DNA from: CAVSQX01 sp963730225
GTDB taxonomy: Bacteria > Planctomycetota > Phycisphaerae > Tepidisphaerales > Tepidisphaeraceae
Direction: 5' to 3'
DNA: 64,000 nucleotides
NCBI GenBank assembly: GCA_963730225.1
Contig: CAVSQX010000002.1
Location: 186,001-250,000, forward strand
Part shown: piece by piece, positions 29,220 through 40,160 of the stretch
Position numbering within the stretch: the first letter of the stretch is position 1
How the letters are laid out: each line of letters starts with the position of its first letter
The notes under the pieces: model-generated
Told to the model about the DNA's origin: nothing
Database searches by the model: none
The model's input: the letters and a program-made list of their open reading frames with translations, nothing else
Made by a program: the position numbers and the translations under genes

Positions 29220-29242
29220 GCGCATACCCGCCAGGTATGCGC
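29220..29242. repeat. Perfect 8-bp palindrome with a third copy of the arm
   Basis: GCGCATAC (29220-29227), 7-nt loop, GTATGCGC (29235-29242); another GCGCATAC follows at 29246-29253. It may be an operator or a mini-repeat. Confidence 0.65.
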
Positions 29243-29325
29243 GTGGCGCATACTTTTGTCCGCACGCGGCACGCCCCGCAATTTCAATCGGCAGTCGGCA
29301 ATAAATCCGCTACGCTATCGCCCGA

Positions 29326-30122
29326 ATGAATTCCCTCGCCGTTCTCGCCGCCGCGCTTTCCGCCGATCCGCGCCAAATCCCCGCGCTGGCGCGGCAGGCC
29401 GGGTTTGGGGGATTGCTGTTCGACGCATTTTCCGGTGAGCTGAACATTCCCGATTTGTCGAGCACCGGTGTGCGCGAATTCCGCCATCTGCTGGCCAGCC
29501 AGAATCAGCAGTTGGTCGGCCTGCGCGTTGATTTGAGTCCATCCGGCTTCGGCCCCGGCGCGGATGTAGATCGCGCGCTTTCGCAGTTGGATCGTGTCAT
29601 GGAAACCGCCGCCCGTGCCGCCGGCCCGCTGGTTTGCCTCGAACTCGGTCCGCTTCCGGAGCAGACCTCCGGCGCCGCCGATATCGCATTTGCTTCGCAG
29701 GTGGATGCCGCGCTGGCCGACCTGGGGGCGCGAGCCGATCGCTACAAGACAATCGTCGCTTTTCGCAGCGAATTGGCTTCCTTCGCCGCCCTGCATCGTG
29801 CGATCGCCGCCGTGCGCTGCCCGTGGTTCGGATTCGATCTTGATCCGGTTGCCATCCTCGCGATGCGTGGTCGCTGGGAGAAATCTTCTCAAAAATCGGC
29901 CCGCTGATTCGTCACGTCCGCGGCCGAGACGCCCTGCGCGGCTCCGACCGCCGCACCAAGCCAACCGTCATCGGCAACGGCAGCACTGACTGGATCGAGC
30001 TTCTGGCTCACCTCGACGCCGCCGGATATCACGGGTGGATTACCGTCGACCCGATGGAACTGCCGGACCGCGGAGCCGCCGCGATCGCAGGGTTGAAGCG
30101 CCTGCGGGAGAAATCCAAATGA
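29326..30122 (+). CDS. Sugar phosphate isomerase/epimerase-like TIM barrel (one frameshift)
   Basis: About 265 residues after adding one base. The protein shows xylose-isomerase-like barrel elements: ALARQAGFGGLLFDAFSGEL, ASQNQQLVGLRVDLSP, CPWFGFDLDPVAIL, IRHVRGRDAL and the closing YHGWITVDPMELPDRG. A C is missing near 29868 (CTCGCG should read CTCCGCG), after which the frame gives RDAWSLGEIFSKIGPLI. The fold is common to sugar epimerases and dehydratases; the substrate is unknown. The stop TGA lies in the GACGAAT repeat. Confidence 0.7.
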
Positions 30123-30201
30123 CTGAATGACGAATGAAGGCATTGGTTCGTCATTGGGGTTTCGTCATTGATTCGTCATTCGAATTTCGTCATTCGGATT
30201 T
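30111..30201. repeat. GACGAAT-family inverted repeat, copy 2
   Basis: Left arm aaatccaaatgactgaatga begins inside the last codons of the epimerase gene and gives its stop. The right arm carries four copies of cgtcatt and ends gtcattcggattt. The structure would form a hairpin between the epimerase gene and dnaX. Confidence 0.85.
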
Positions 30202-30236
30202 CCCCCACTCCTTTCCCCCGCTAGAATCCCCAACCA

Positions 30237-32015
30237 ATGTCCTACACCGTTCTCGCTCGCCGCTACCGCTCCAATAGCTTCGACGATCTGGTCGGGCAGG
30301 ACCACATTGCACAGACGCTCAAGAAGGCGATCGAATCCGACCGGCTCGCTCACGCTTATCTTTTCTGTGGCACCCGCGGCACGGGCAAAACTTCCACCGC
30401 ACGCATCCTGGCCAAATGCCTGAACTGCCGATCGGCCGATCATCCGGTTACTCAGCCGTGCGGCAAATGCGATTCGTGCAAGGCGATCGCCGCTGGTGAA
30501 GACATCGACGTCATCGAGATCGACGCCGCCAGCAACACCGGCGTCGACGATGTCCGCGACACCATCATCGGCACCGCCTACAACACCCCGGCCCGCTCGC
30601 GGTTCAAAATCTTCATCATCGATGAAGTGCACATGCTCTCCAAAAGCGCGTTCAACGCGCTGCTGAAAACACTCGAAGAACCGCCCAGCCATGTGAAGTT
30701 CATCCTGGCCACCACCGAGCCGGAGAAGATGCTGGCGACGATTCTGTCGCGCTGCCAGCGCTACGATTTCCGCAACATTCCCACCCGCCAGATCGCCGCT
30801 CATCTCAAGGCGATCTGCAAAAAAGAGAAGATCGACGCCGACGAAGATGCGTTGTTGCTCGTGGCCAAAGCCGGAGCGGGCTCGATGCGCGATTCGCTTT
30901 CATTGCTGGATCGGCTGCTGAGCCTGGGCGAGAAAAAACTCACGGTGGCGCTGATCGAGCAGATGCTCGGCCTGCCCAAAGCCGAGGCGATTTTTTCGCT
31001 CGTTGCCGCCATTGCCGATGGAAACGTGAAAACCGCTCTGACGCAAGCCGATGCGATCATCGCCGGCGGGCTTTCGGTGGATTCGCTGGCGGCGGCGCTG
31101 GTGGATCATCTGCGGAATCTGCTGCTGGTGCGCACCTGCGGAGCCGATTCGACGCTGATCGACGCCGCCGATTCTGCCATCGCCGAGCTGGCCACGCAGG
31201 CGAAACGCCTTGATCCGACGGCGCTGACGCAGGACATCGTGATTCTCGAGGAGCTGCGGCGGCAGGCGCGGAATTCGCAGACGGCCCGCGCTCTGCTCGA
31301 TGCGACGCTGGTTCGCATGACGCTGGCGGATCAGTTCGTCAGCATCAGTGCGTTGATGGATCGCGCCGCCGGCGTGGCCGCCGCGCCGTCGTCGCTGCCG
31401 CCGGTCGAAAAAAAAAAGTCCGATAAGGTGATCGATTCTCCCAAAGCCGCCCCGTTTGAAAGTTTAGCCGGCGAGCCCGCTCGCCGGAGCGGCCCGCAGG
31501 TGGGCCAGCTAAACGAGGGCAACTCCGCGCGTCCAACTTCGCTGGACAACGTCGAGCCGGTGAACGTCGACGGCCTGCCCGAGCAGTGGAAGGCGATGCT
31601 CGATCTGCTGGCCAAGCAGGGCGCGGCCCTGCACGGCATTTTATCGCACGGGAAATTCATCGGCGTTGAGGACGGCCAAGCCGTCATCCGGATGTCCAAA
31701 GCCCACGAAACGTTCATACGCCGATTGGAATCGAACGGGAAAAAAGACATGATCCGCGGCATCGTCTCGCAGGTTCTGCGCGAGCAGGTGGGTGTGCGAT
31801 TCGATTTGGATCAGACGAACGAGGTTGCCGTCGCTCCGTCCGCTGCGCCGGCGGTGGTCCGCTCTGTGCCGGTTTTGGCGGCTGTGCCCGCGGCACCGAT
31901 GGAACCGGTCGTTCGCATCACCGAGGAACTGCGAAATAAGCTTTACGAGGGTGAGCCGCTGATTCGCGCGGTCGTCGATCAGCTCGGCGGAAAGGTGATC
32001 CGTTTCGAAGAGTAA
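30237..32015 (+). CDS. dnaX: DNA polymerase III subunits gamma/tau
   Basis: 592 residues. AAA+ clamp-loader ATPase: Walker A CGTRGTGKTS, four zinc cysteines in CLNCRSADHPVTQPCGKCDSC, Walker B/DExH FIIDEVHML, and the SRC sensor ATILSRCQRYDF. A domain III and a Pro/Ala-rich linker follow, then a tau-like C-terminal domain (PEQWKAMLDLLAKQGAALHG, FIRRLESN). It loads the sliding clamp and holds the replisome together. Residues about 409-426 come from an in-frame palindromic element in the linker, so the fold should not suffer. It is followed after 17 bp by ybaB, a conserved pairing. Confidence 0.95.
   Translation: MSYTVLARRYRSNSFDDLVGQDHIAQTLKKAIESDRLAHAYLFCGTRGTGKTSTARILAKCLNCRSADHPVTQPCGKCDSCKAIAAGEDIDVIEIDAASNTGVDDVRDTIIGTAYNTPARSRFKIFIIDEVHMLSKSAFNALLKTLEEPPSHVKFILATTEPEKMLATILSRCQRYDFRNIPTRQIAAHLKAICKKEKIDADEDALLLVAKAGAGSMRDSLSLLDRLLSLGEKKLTVALIEQMLGLPKAEAIFSLVAAIADGNVKTALTQADAIIAGGLSVDSLAAALVDHLRNLLLVRTCGADSTLIDAADSAIAELATQAKRLDPTALTQDIVILEELRRQARNSQTARALLDATLVRMTLADQFVSISALMDRAAGVAAAPSSLPPVEKKKSDKVIDSPKAAPFESLAGEPARRSGPQVGQLNEGNSARPTSLDNVEPVNVDGLPEQWKAMLDLLAKQGAALHGILSHGKFIGVEDGQAVIRMSKAHETFIRRLESNGKKDMIRGIVSQVLREQVGVRFDLDQTNEVAVAPSAAPAVVRSVPVLAAVPAAPMEPVVRITEELRNKLYEGEPLIRAVVDQLGGKVIRFEE
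31462..31514. repeat. 53-bp palindromic element inside dnaX, in frame
   Basis: Ends are a 7-bp inverted repeat, GTTTAGC (31462-31468) and GCTAAAC (31508-31514). Inside are two hairpins: CCGGCGAG (31468-31475) with CTCGCCGG (31480-31487), and GGCCC (31491-31495) with GGGCC (31502-31506). It encodes SLAGEPARRSGPQVGQLNE in the dnaX linker and keeps the frame open. Confidence 0.85.
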
Positions 32016-32032
32016 TTCAATGGAATTTCAAC

Positions 32033-32401
32033 ATGTTCAATCCATTTGAAATGATGAGCAAAGCCCGCGAGCTTCAGGAAAAGATGCAGCAGATGCAGGA
32101 GAACCTGGCCCGCCAGCGCGTCTCCGCCGACGCCGGCGGCGGCATGGTGCAGGCAACGGTGAGCGGCAAGCTCGAGCTGGTCGCAATAAAAATCGACAAG
32201 ACCCGTATCAACAGCGGCGACGCCGAGTTGCTGGAGGATGTGATTGTCTCCGCCGTCGCGGCGGCTCAAGCCAAAGCGAAGGAAATGATGCGGCAGGAAA
32301 TGCAGCGTGTCGCCGGCGACGCCGGACTGCCGCCGGGATTAGCCGACATGTTGCCGCAAGAAAGAAATTCGAATGACGAAACCCGAAATTCGAATCAATG
32401 A
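32033..32401 (+). CDS. ybaB: YbaB/EbfC nucleoid-associated protein
   Basis: 122 residues. N-terminal helix MMSKARELQEKMQQMQENLA, then the conserved GGGMVQATVSGKLELVAIKID strand region and the C-terminal helix. It is a small DNA-binding dimer usually encoded between dnaX and recR. RecR is not found next here. The last 12 or so residues (RNSNDETRNSNQ) and the TGA come from the GACGAAT repeat and are not part of the family fold. Confidence 0.92.
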   Translation: MFNPFEMMSKARELQEKMQQMQENLARQRVSADAGGGMVQATVSGKLELVAIKIDKTRINSGDAELLEDVIVSAVAAAQAKAKEMMRQEMQRVAGDAGLPPGLADMLPQERNSNDETRNSNQ

Positions 32402-32421
32402 CGAATGACCGAATGACGAAT
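32365..32421 (+). repeat. GACGAAT-family repeat, left half only
   Basis: Copies of gaatgac/gaatcaatgac read on the plus strand (aaattcgaatgacgaaaccc and onward). They encode the ybaB tail and the first residues of the next gene. The matching inverted half is 650 bp away at 33076-33132. Confidence 0.85.
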
Positions 32422-33057
32422 CTGCCGCCGATTGTTCCGTATCGTTCATCGCCGCCGGCCCCGGCGGAGCTTTCGCCGCAGGTGGTGCAGGAGCAATTGG
32501 CGGCCGCACGAATCGCGGCCAAGAAAATCCGCCGGGCGATCAATTACGCCACGTTTGACGCATGGACCATCGCAATCTTCGCGGCGCTCTCGTTCGCCTG
32601 CGGACTGTTCGGCGGAGCTGTCGGTGTCGTGTTGGGTATCGCGACGGCCGCGACCGCATGGGTTGAATTCAAAGGAGCCGCCCGCCTTCGCCGACTCGAC
32701 GCGACCGCCGCCCGAACACTGGCGTGGAACCAGCTTGCCCTTGCCGCGATACTGATTCTGTACGCCCTTTGGAGCCTGCATTCGACTCCGACGATGTCGA
32801 GCCAAAGCCTCATGAGCGAGCTGGGACCCGATGCAAATCAGATCGACACCAGCCAGATCGACAGTTTGGTTGGCAGTTTTTCGGGAATCACCAAAATGTT
32901 TTGGTATCTGGTGTACGGAACCGTCATTGTTTTCGCCGTCTTTGCCCAGGGCGGAACCGCGCTCTACTACTTCAGCCGCGAAAAACACATCACGAATTAC
33001 ATCAAAACCCAGCCCCCGTGGGTGGTTCAGATGCAGCAGGCCGGGGCGCCGATGTGA
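32398..33057 (+). CDS. Membrane protein of unknown function
   Basis: 219 residues (or 214 from the ATG at 32413). A Pro-rich N-terminus, then two close hydrophobic helices (WTIAIFAALSFACGLFGGAVGVVLGIATAATAW), a third (NQLALAAILILYALWSL) and a fourth (MFWYLVYGTVIVFAVFAQGG). No family recognised. Its first codons (MTNDRMTN) are repeat sequence overlapping the ybaB stop. The gene lies exactly between the two halves of a GACGAAT inverted repeat. Confidence 0.65.
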   Translation: MTNDRMTNLPPIVPYRSSPPAPAELSPQVVQEQLAAARIAAKKIRRAINYATFDAWTIAIFAALSFACGLFGGAVGVVLGIATAATAWVEFKGAARLRRLDATAARTLAWNQLALAAILILYALWSLHSTPTMSSQSLMSELGPDANQIDTSQIDSLVGSFSGITKMFWYLVYGTVIVFAVFAQGGTALYYFSREKHITNYIKTQPPWVVQMQQAGAPM

Positions 33058-33075
33058 ACGGCACACGCGCCGCAC

Positions 33076-33132
33076 ATTCGTCATTCGGAATTCGTCATTG
33101 ATTCGTCATTCGGATTTCGGACTTCGTCATTC
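33076..33132 (-). repeat. GACGAAT-family repeat, right half only
   Basis: Plus-strand copies of ttcgtcatt (minus-strand gaatgac words). On the minus strand they encode the C-terminal tail and TGA of the aldehyde dehydrogenase gene. Confidence 0.85.
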
Positions 33133-34498
33133 ACCTCCTCTCCCTTCACCCAAATCGTTTTGGCATTCACGAACTCCCGAATGCCCAGAAGAGACAGCTC
33201 TCTGCCGTATCCGCTGAACTTCACGCCGCCGAACGGCAGGCGCGGATCGGATTTCACGGGGCCGTTGATGAAGACCCCGCCGGTTTCCAATTGGGCGGCG
33301 AGTGCCGGGCGCGGTCCAGGTCGCGCGTCCAGATGCTGGCGCCCAGGCCGTAGCGGGAGATGTTCGCCAGCCAGACGATGTCGTGATCGTCGTTGGCGCG
33401 AATGACCGCCGCCACTGGCCCGAACGTCTCCTCGTTGAACACCGCCATCCCGGGCCGCACATCGGCCAGCACGGCGGGGGGGTAGTAAAATCCTTTTTCC
33501 GGCTGATGTCCGCCGACGACCACACGCGCTCCGGCTTTCACCGATCGCTGCACCTGATCGGCCAGGTGCTCGACCAGATCCTTCCGAGCCAGCGGCCCGA
33601 TCTGCGTTGATCGTTTGGTCGGGTCGCCCATGCGCATTTCCGACATCGCCAGGGCGAAGGCCGCTTCGAATTCGTCGGCGATGGTTTCTTCGACGATGAA
33701 TCGCTTGGCGGCGATGCAGCTCTGTCCGCTGTTGATGCAACGCGCGGCGGCGGCGGCCTGGGCGACTTCGGCGATGTCGGCATCGGCCAGAACGATGAAC
33801 GGATCGGAGCCGCCCAGTTCCAGCACGGTTTTTTTCAGAGCCGCACCGGCCTGCGCCGCCACCGCGCGGCCGGCGCGCTCACTGCCGGTGAGCGTAACGG
33901 CGGCAATGGCGGGATGCTCGATGATTCCCTTGACCGCCGGCGCGTCCACCAGGAGAGCGGTGAAAACACCGTCGGGAAAACCGGCGTCGAAGAAAAGCTT
34001 TTCGATGGCCAAGGCGCAGCCAAGAACATTGGGCGAATGTTTCAGGACGCCGACGTTTCCGGCCATCAGGTTCGGCGCGGCGAAACGGAAGACCTGCCAG
34101 AACGGAAAATTCCACGGCATGATCGCCAGCACCGGCCCCAGCGGATCGAAGCGGATGAAACTTGGCGCCCCGTCGGAAGCGAGGGGCTCATCGGTCAGCA
34201 TCGCCTCGGCATGCTCCGCGAAGTAATCGCAGGCATCGGCGCACTTGTCGATCTCGAACTCCGCCCCGACGATCGGTTTGCCCATCTCGGCCGTCATCAG
34301 CTTCGACAACTCGATCCGCCGCGAACGCAGCAGGTTCCCCACCGATTTCATGTGCGGCGAGCGATCGAGGAAATGCGTTTTTCGCCAACTATTAAACGCC
34401 GATTCCGCCCGACGCAGTTTTTTCTCGACCGAGCGCGAGCCGTCAATCGGATGCTCGGCGATAACTTGCTCGGTGGCGGGGTTGATCGATTTGAACAT
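33081..34498 (-). CDS. Succinate-semialdehyde dehydrogenase-type aldehyde dehydrogenase (one frameshift)
   Basis: About 472 residues after correction. The NAD(P) domain shows MPWNFPFWQVFR; the general base Glu is in LELGGSDPF and the catalytic Cys in NSGQSCIAAKRF, with EETFGPVAAVI and LPFGGVKFSGYGREL near the end. This is the GabD/Sad-like pattern: oxidation of succinate semialdehyde or a similar aldehyde to the acid. One C is missing at the CC pair 33305-33306; adding it joins LDRAR to ALAAQLETGGVFINGP. The last 16 or so residues (NDEVRNPNDESMTNSE) come from the intergenic repeat. Confidence 0.85.
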
Positions 34499-34506
34499 GG
34501 CGGAGG

Positions 34507-34663
34507 AAAATTCGAAGTACGAAATTCGAAATTCGAATCAATGACGAATACCAAATGACGAATGTACCGCGCCGATGATTGCCCCGAAATGCCGCCGTCG
34601 TTTGATCATTGGATTTTCGTCATTCGAAATTGATTCGAATTTCGAATTTCGTACTTCGAATTT
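34507..34663. repeat. GACGAAT-family inverted repeat, copy 4, in a divergent promoter region
   Basis: Left arm aaattcgaagtacgaaattc with caatgacgaa words; right arm its inverse, ending gtacttcgaattt. About 40 bp of GC-rich unrelated DNA form the centre. It fills most of the gap between the minus-strand aldehyde dehydrogenase and plus-strand gcvT. I see no glycine riboswitch there. Confidence 0.85.
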
Positions 34664-34723
34664 GCCATCGAGTTTCCCCTTGTCCTTGACGCTCCCCAAT
34701 CCCATCGCTACACCTCACCGCCG

Positions 34724-35821
34724 ATGCTCTACCGCACGCCGTTCTATGATTTCCACGCTTCGGTCGGCGCGAAAATGGTCGATTACGCCGGCTGGGAAAT
34801 GCCGCTGCTGTACCGGTCGGTGACGGATGAGCATCAGCAAACGCGCCGCAGCGGGAGCCTGTTTGACGTTTCGCACATGGGCCGGTTCAGTTTTTCGGGA
34901 AAAGACGCCGCGATTTTTCTGGACCGCGTGCTGACCCGCAACGTCAGCCAGCAGCGCGTCGGGCAGTGCCGCTATTCGCTGGTGTGCAACGAGGACGGCG
35001 GCGTGATGGACGACGTAATTATCAGCAAGGAAGTGAAGAACTGGATTTTGGTTTGCAACGCCAGCAATCGGGAAAAGCTCATCGAGCATTTCCACACCCA
35101 GCGAAAATCGCTCGCGCTGGACTTGGATATCGCCGACAACACGCAGAGCACGGCGATGGTGGCGATTCAGGGGCCGAAGGTGATCGACCGAATGGGCGAG
35201 CTGCTGCCGGTGGAATTGAAGTCGATGAAGCGATACACGTTCGAGAGCTCGAGCTTCATGCTGATAAAATTCACGGTCTTCCGCAGCGGGTACACCGGCG
35301 AAGATGGAATCGAGTTGATCCTCCCCGCGAAGATGGCGGGGATGGCGATGAAGATGGTCGCCAGCAAGGATCACGAAGGAGCGACGATCCGCCCCGCGGG
35401 CCTGGCGGCGCGCGACACGCTGCGGCTGGAGGCGGGCATGCCGTTGTACGGGCACGAGTTGAGCGAAACCATCGATCCGATTTCCGCGGGTCTTGGATGG
35501 GCGGTCGATCTGAACAAGGATTTTCTGGGTGCCGCACCGCTTCGGGCCATCGCCGCCAGCGGACCGCCGCGGAAATTGATCGGGCTGGAAGTGGAAGGCA
35601 AGCGAATCGCCCGGCAGGGGGCTACGATTCTGCACGATGGCAAAATTGTCGGAGAAGTCACCAGCGGAACGCTCAGCCCGACGCTGGGCAAAAGCATCGC
35701 CATGGCGTACGTCGACGCGCAGTTCTCCGCCGAAAACACTTCGCTGGCGGTGAACCTGAGTGCTGGCCCCAATCCCACTAAGGTCGTAAAACTTCCATTC
35801 TATCAGCGAGCCGGTGCATAA
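34724..35821 (+). CDS. gcvT: Glycine cleavage system T protein (aminomethyltransferase)
   Basis: 365 residues. Conserved blocks: YDFHASVGAKMVDYAGWEMP, SLFDVSHMGR, NEDGGVMDDVII, AIQGPKV, FRSGYTGEDGIEL, GLAARDTLRLEAGMPLYG and the C-terminal GEVTSGTLSPTLGKSIAMAYVD. It moves the methylene group from the aminomethyl-lipoyl H protein to tetrahydrofolate and releases ammonia. First gene of gcvT-gcvH-gcvP, 28 bp before gcvH. Confidence 0.95.
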   Translation: MLYRTPFYDFHASVGAKMVDYAGWEMPLLYRSVTDEHQQTRRSGSLFDVSHMGRFSFSGKDAAIFLDRVLTRNVSQQRVGQCRYSLVCNEDGGVMDDVIISKEVKNWILVCNASNREKLIEHFHTQRKSLALDLDIADNTQSTAMVAIQGPKVIDRMGELLPVELKSMKRYTFESSSFMLIKFTVFRSGYTGEDGIELILPAKMAGMAMKMVASKDHEGATIRPAGLAARDTLRLEAGMPLYGHELSETIDPISAGLGWAVDLNKDFLGAAPLRAIAASGPPRKLIGLEVEGKRIARQGATILHDGKIVGEVTSGTLSPTLGKSIAMAYVDAQFSAENTSLAVNLSAGPNPTKVVKLPFYQRAGA

Positions 35822-35849
35822 GCCTTTTCCGAATTGAAGGACATCGCCA

Positions 35850-36227
35850 ATGACCCCATCCGACCGACGGTATCTGGAAACCCACGAATGGCACAAACTC
35901 GACGGCGAGATCGTCACCCTGGGCATCACGCAGATCGCCGCCGATGAACTGACCGACATCACGTACGTCGCGCTGCCGAAGGTGGGCGATAAGATCGAGG
36001 CCAACGGGCGCTTCGGCGAAGTCGAGTCGGTCAAAGCCACCAGCGACCTGTACAGCGGCGTGGGGGGCGTGGTGACGCAGGTCAATGACAAGCTCACCAC
36101 CGACCCGGGCCTGATCAATCGCGATCCGCACGAAGCGGGATGGATGATCAAGCTCAAGGCGACTAATCCTGCCGACGTGAATAAACTTCTCTCGGTCGAG
36201 CAGTACCTGGAAAAGGCTGGACATTGA
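35850..36227 (+). CDS. gcvH: Glycine cleavage system H protein
   Basis: 125 residues. The lipoylated lysine is in GEVESVKATSDLYSG (about residue 65). The N-terminal YLETHEWHKLDGEIVTLGITQIA and C-terminal LINRDPHEAGWMIKLK complete the barrel. It carries the aminomethyl group between the P, T and L proteins. gcvP begins within a few bases of its stop. Confidence 0.96.
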   Translation: MTPSDRRYLETHEWHKLDGEIVTLGITQIAADELTDITYVALPKVGDKIEANGRFGEVESVKATSDLYSGVGGVVTQVNDKLTTDPGLINRDPHEAGWMIKLKATNPADVNKLLSVEQYLEKAGH

Positions 36228-36259
36228 TCGCTACAGCGCCGAAATCTCCCTCACAGCCG

Positions 36260-39131
<2,872 letters not shown>

Positions 39132-39135
<4 letters not shown>

Positions 39136-39491
39136 TGGCCATGTGGGACCCCTTCTGGACGCTCGGATCAATCGGCGGCATGGGATCGATGCAGCAGGCC
39201 GCGGATGCCGCCAACCGGGCCGATGATGCCCAGGTGCGAGTGCGGGAACTGGAGCACCGCGTCGAGCGGCTGGCTTTGGCGTGCCGGGCAATGTGGAGCC
39301 TGTTGCAGGGCACAACAGGCTTTTCCGATCAGCAACTTCAAGATCGGATCGCCCAGATCGACAAGGCGGAAGGCGCGGGCCAGAGTGCATTGAAATGCCC
39401 AGGATGCGGCCGAACGATTATTCCCCGGCGCGGCCGATGCATGTATTGCGGCGCGGCCATCGGAGACGCGCCGGTTTTCCGCAACATCTGA
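39132..39491 (+). CDS. Coiled-coil zinc-ribbon protein
   Basis: 119 residues. A helical heptad region (ADDAQVRVRELEHRVERLALACRAMWSLL) is followed by a C-terminal zinc ribbon with two CxxC knuckles (CPGCGRTIIPRRGRCMYCG). Function unknown; the ribbon may bind protein or nucleic acid. The ATG at 39132 overlaps the gcvP stop as ATGA, so it is translated with the glycine cleavage operon. Confidence 0.75.
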
Positions 39492-39608
39492 ATTTGTTGC
39501 ATTTCTACGCAGCACACGTCTGGATATTCGCCGAGGCTGGAATTAGCATTATTGCTTCAGAGTCGTGATGACGGGCATTTCAACTTCTGGAACGGGGCGA
39601 CGGATTGC

Positions 39609-40115
39609 ATGTTCATTCTGCGCGACTTACCCAAATACGAAGCAATCCGCGCAAGGGCGTCGCGCTATCCTGAAATTGATCCGCGCGCCGTCGAGTCTTT
39701 CCTGATTATCCTGCGAGTCGCCAGCGACATCTTGGCAGCGCATGAGAAATACCTCTCAAAGCACAGAATGTCGCCGGGAAGTTTTACGGTGTTGATGATT
39801 CTCAACCGCGATCCTTCGGTTCCGCTGAACCCATCGGAATTGGCGGACAAATGCGGCGTCACACGGGCCACCATGACGGGCTTGATCGACGGGCTGGAGC
39901 GGAAAAAACTACTTCGCCGCGACAGCGACCCGACCGACCGGCGGACGATCCTGATTAGCCTCAGTCTGCAAGGAATAGCGCTGCTCGACGGAATGCTTCA
40001 CGATTACTACAAGCGACTGGCTCGACTGCTTGGTGATTTGTCCGAGGAAGATAAGCGCAGTCTCTGCGAGATGCTGCTGAAGGTTCGCGCCACGGTTCAG
40101 GCCGCGTACGACTGA
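39609..40115 (+). CDS. MarR-family transcriptional regulator
   Basis: 168 residues. Winged helix with SPGSFTVLMILNR, the recognition helix in LADKCGVTRATMTGLIDGLERKKLLRR and the wing DSDPTDRRTILISLSLQG. Flanking helices form the dimer interface. The ATG at 39609 gives a normal MarR N-terminus; an upstream in-frame start at 39552 is possible. Target and ligand unknown; proB lies 45 bp downstream on the same strand and might be co-transcribed. Confidence 0.85.
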   Translation: MFILRDLPKYEAIRARASRYPEIDPRAVESFLIILRVASDILAAHEKYLSKHRMSPGSFTVLMILNRDPSVPLNPSELADKCGVTRATMTGLIDGLERKKLLRRDSDPTDRRTILISLSLQGIALLDGMLHDYYKRLARLLGDLSEEDKRSLCEMLLKVRATVQAAYD

Positions 40116-40160
40116 GGCGCTTTCGCCGCCGGCGTCGCCAACATATCCTCTGCCGCTGCG

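Larger units (their letters stand above)
28757..29325. other. 569-bp intergenic region with palindromes
   Basis: No convincing gene on either strand. It separates the minus-strand protease module from the plus-strand epimerase gene, so it should hold promoters for both, but I see no consensus-like pair. Two strong palindromes lie in the right half and are listed separately. Confidence 0.5.

Noticed and set aside
32365..33132. Insertion sequence between the repeat arms
   Set aside because: The enclosed gene is a small membrane protein without a transposase motif, and no target-site duplication is evident.
34499..34723. Glycine riboswitch upstream of gcvT
   Set aside because: The leader is almost entirely the GACGAAT inverted repeat; I find no tandem aptamer-like structure.
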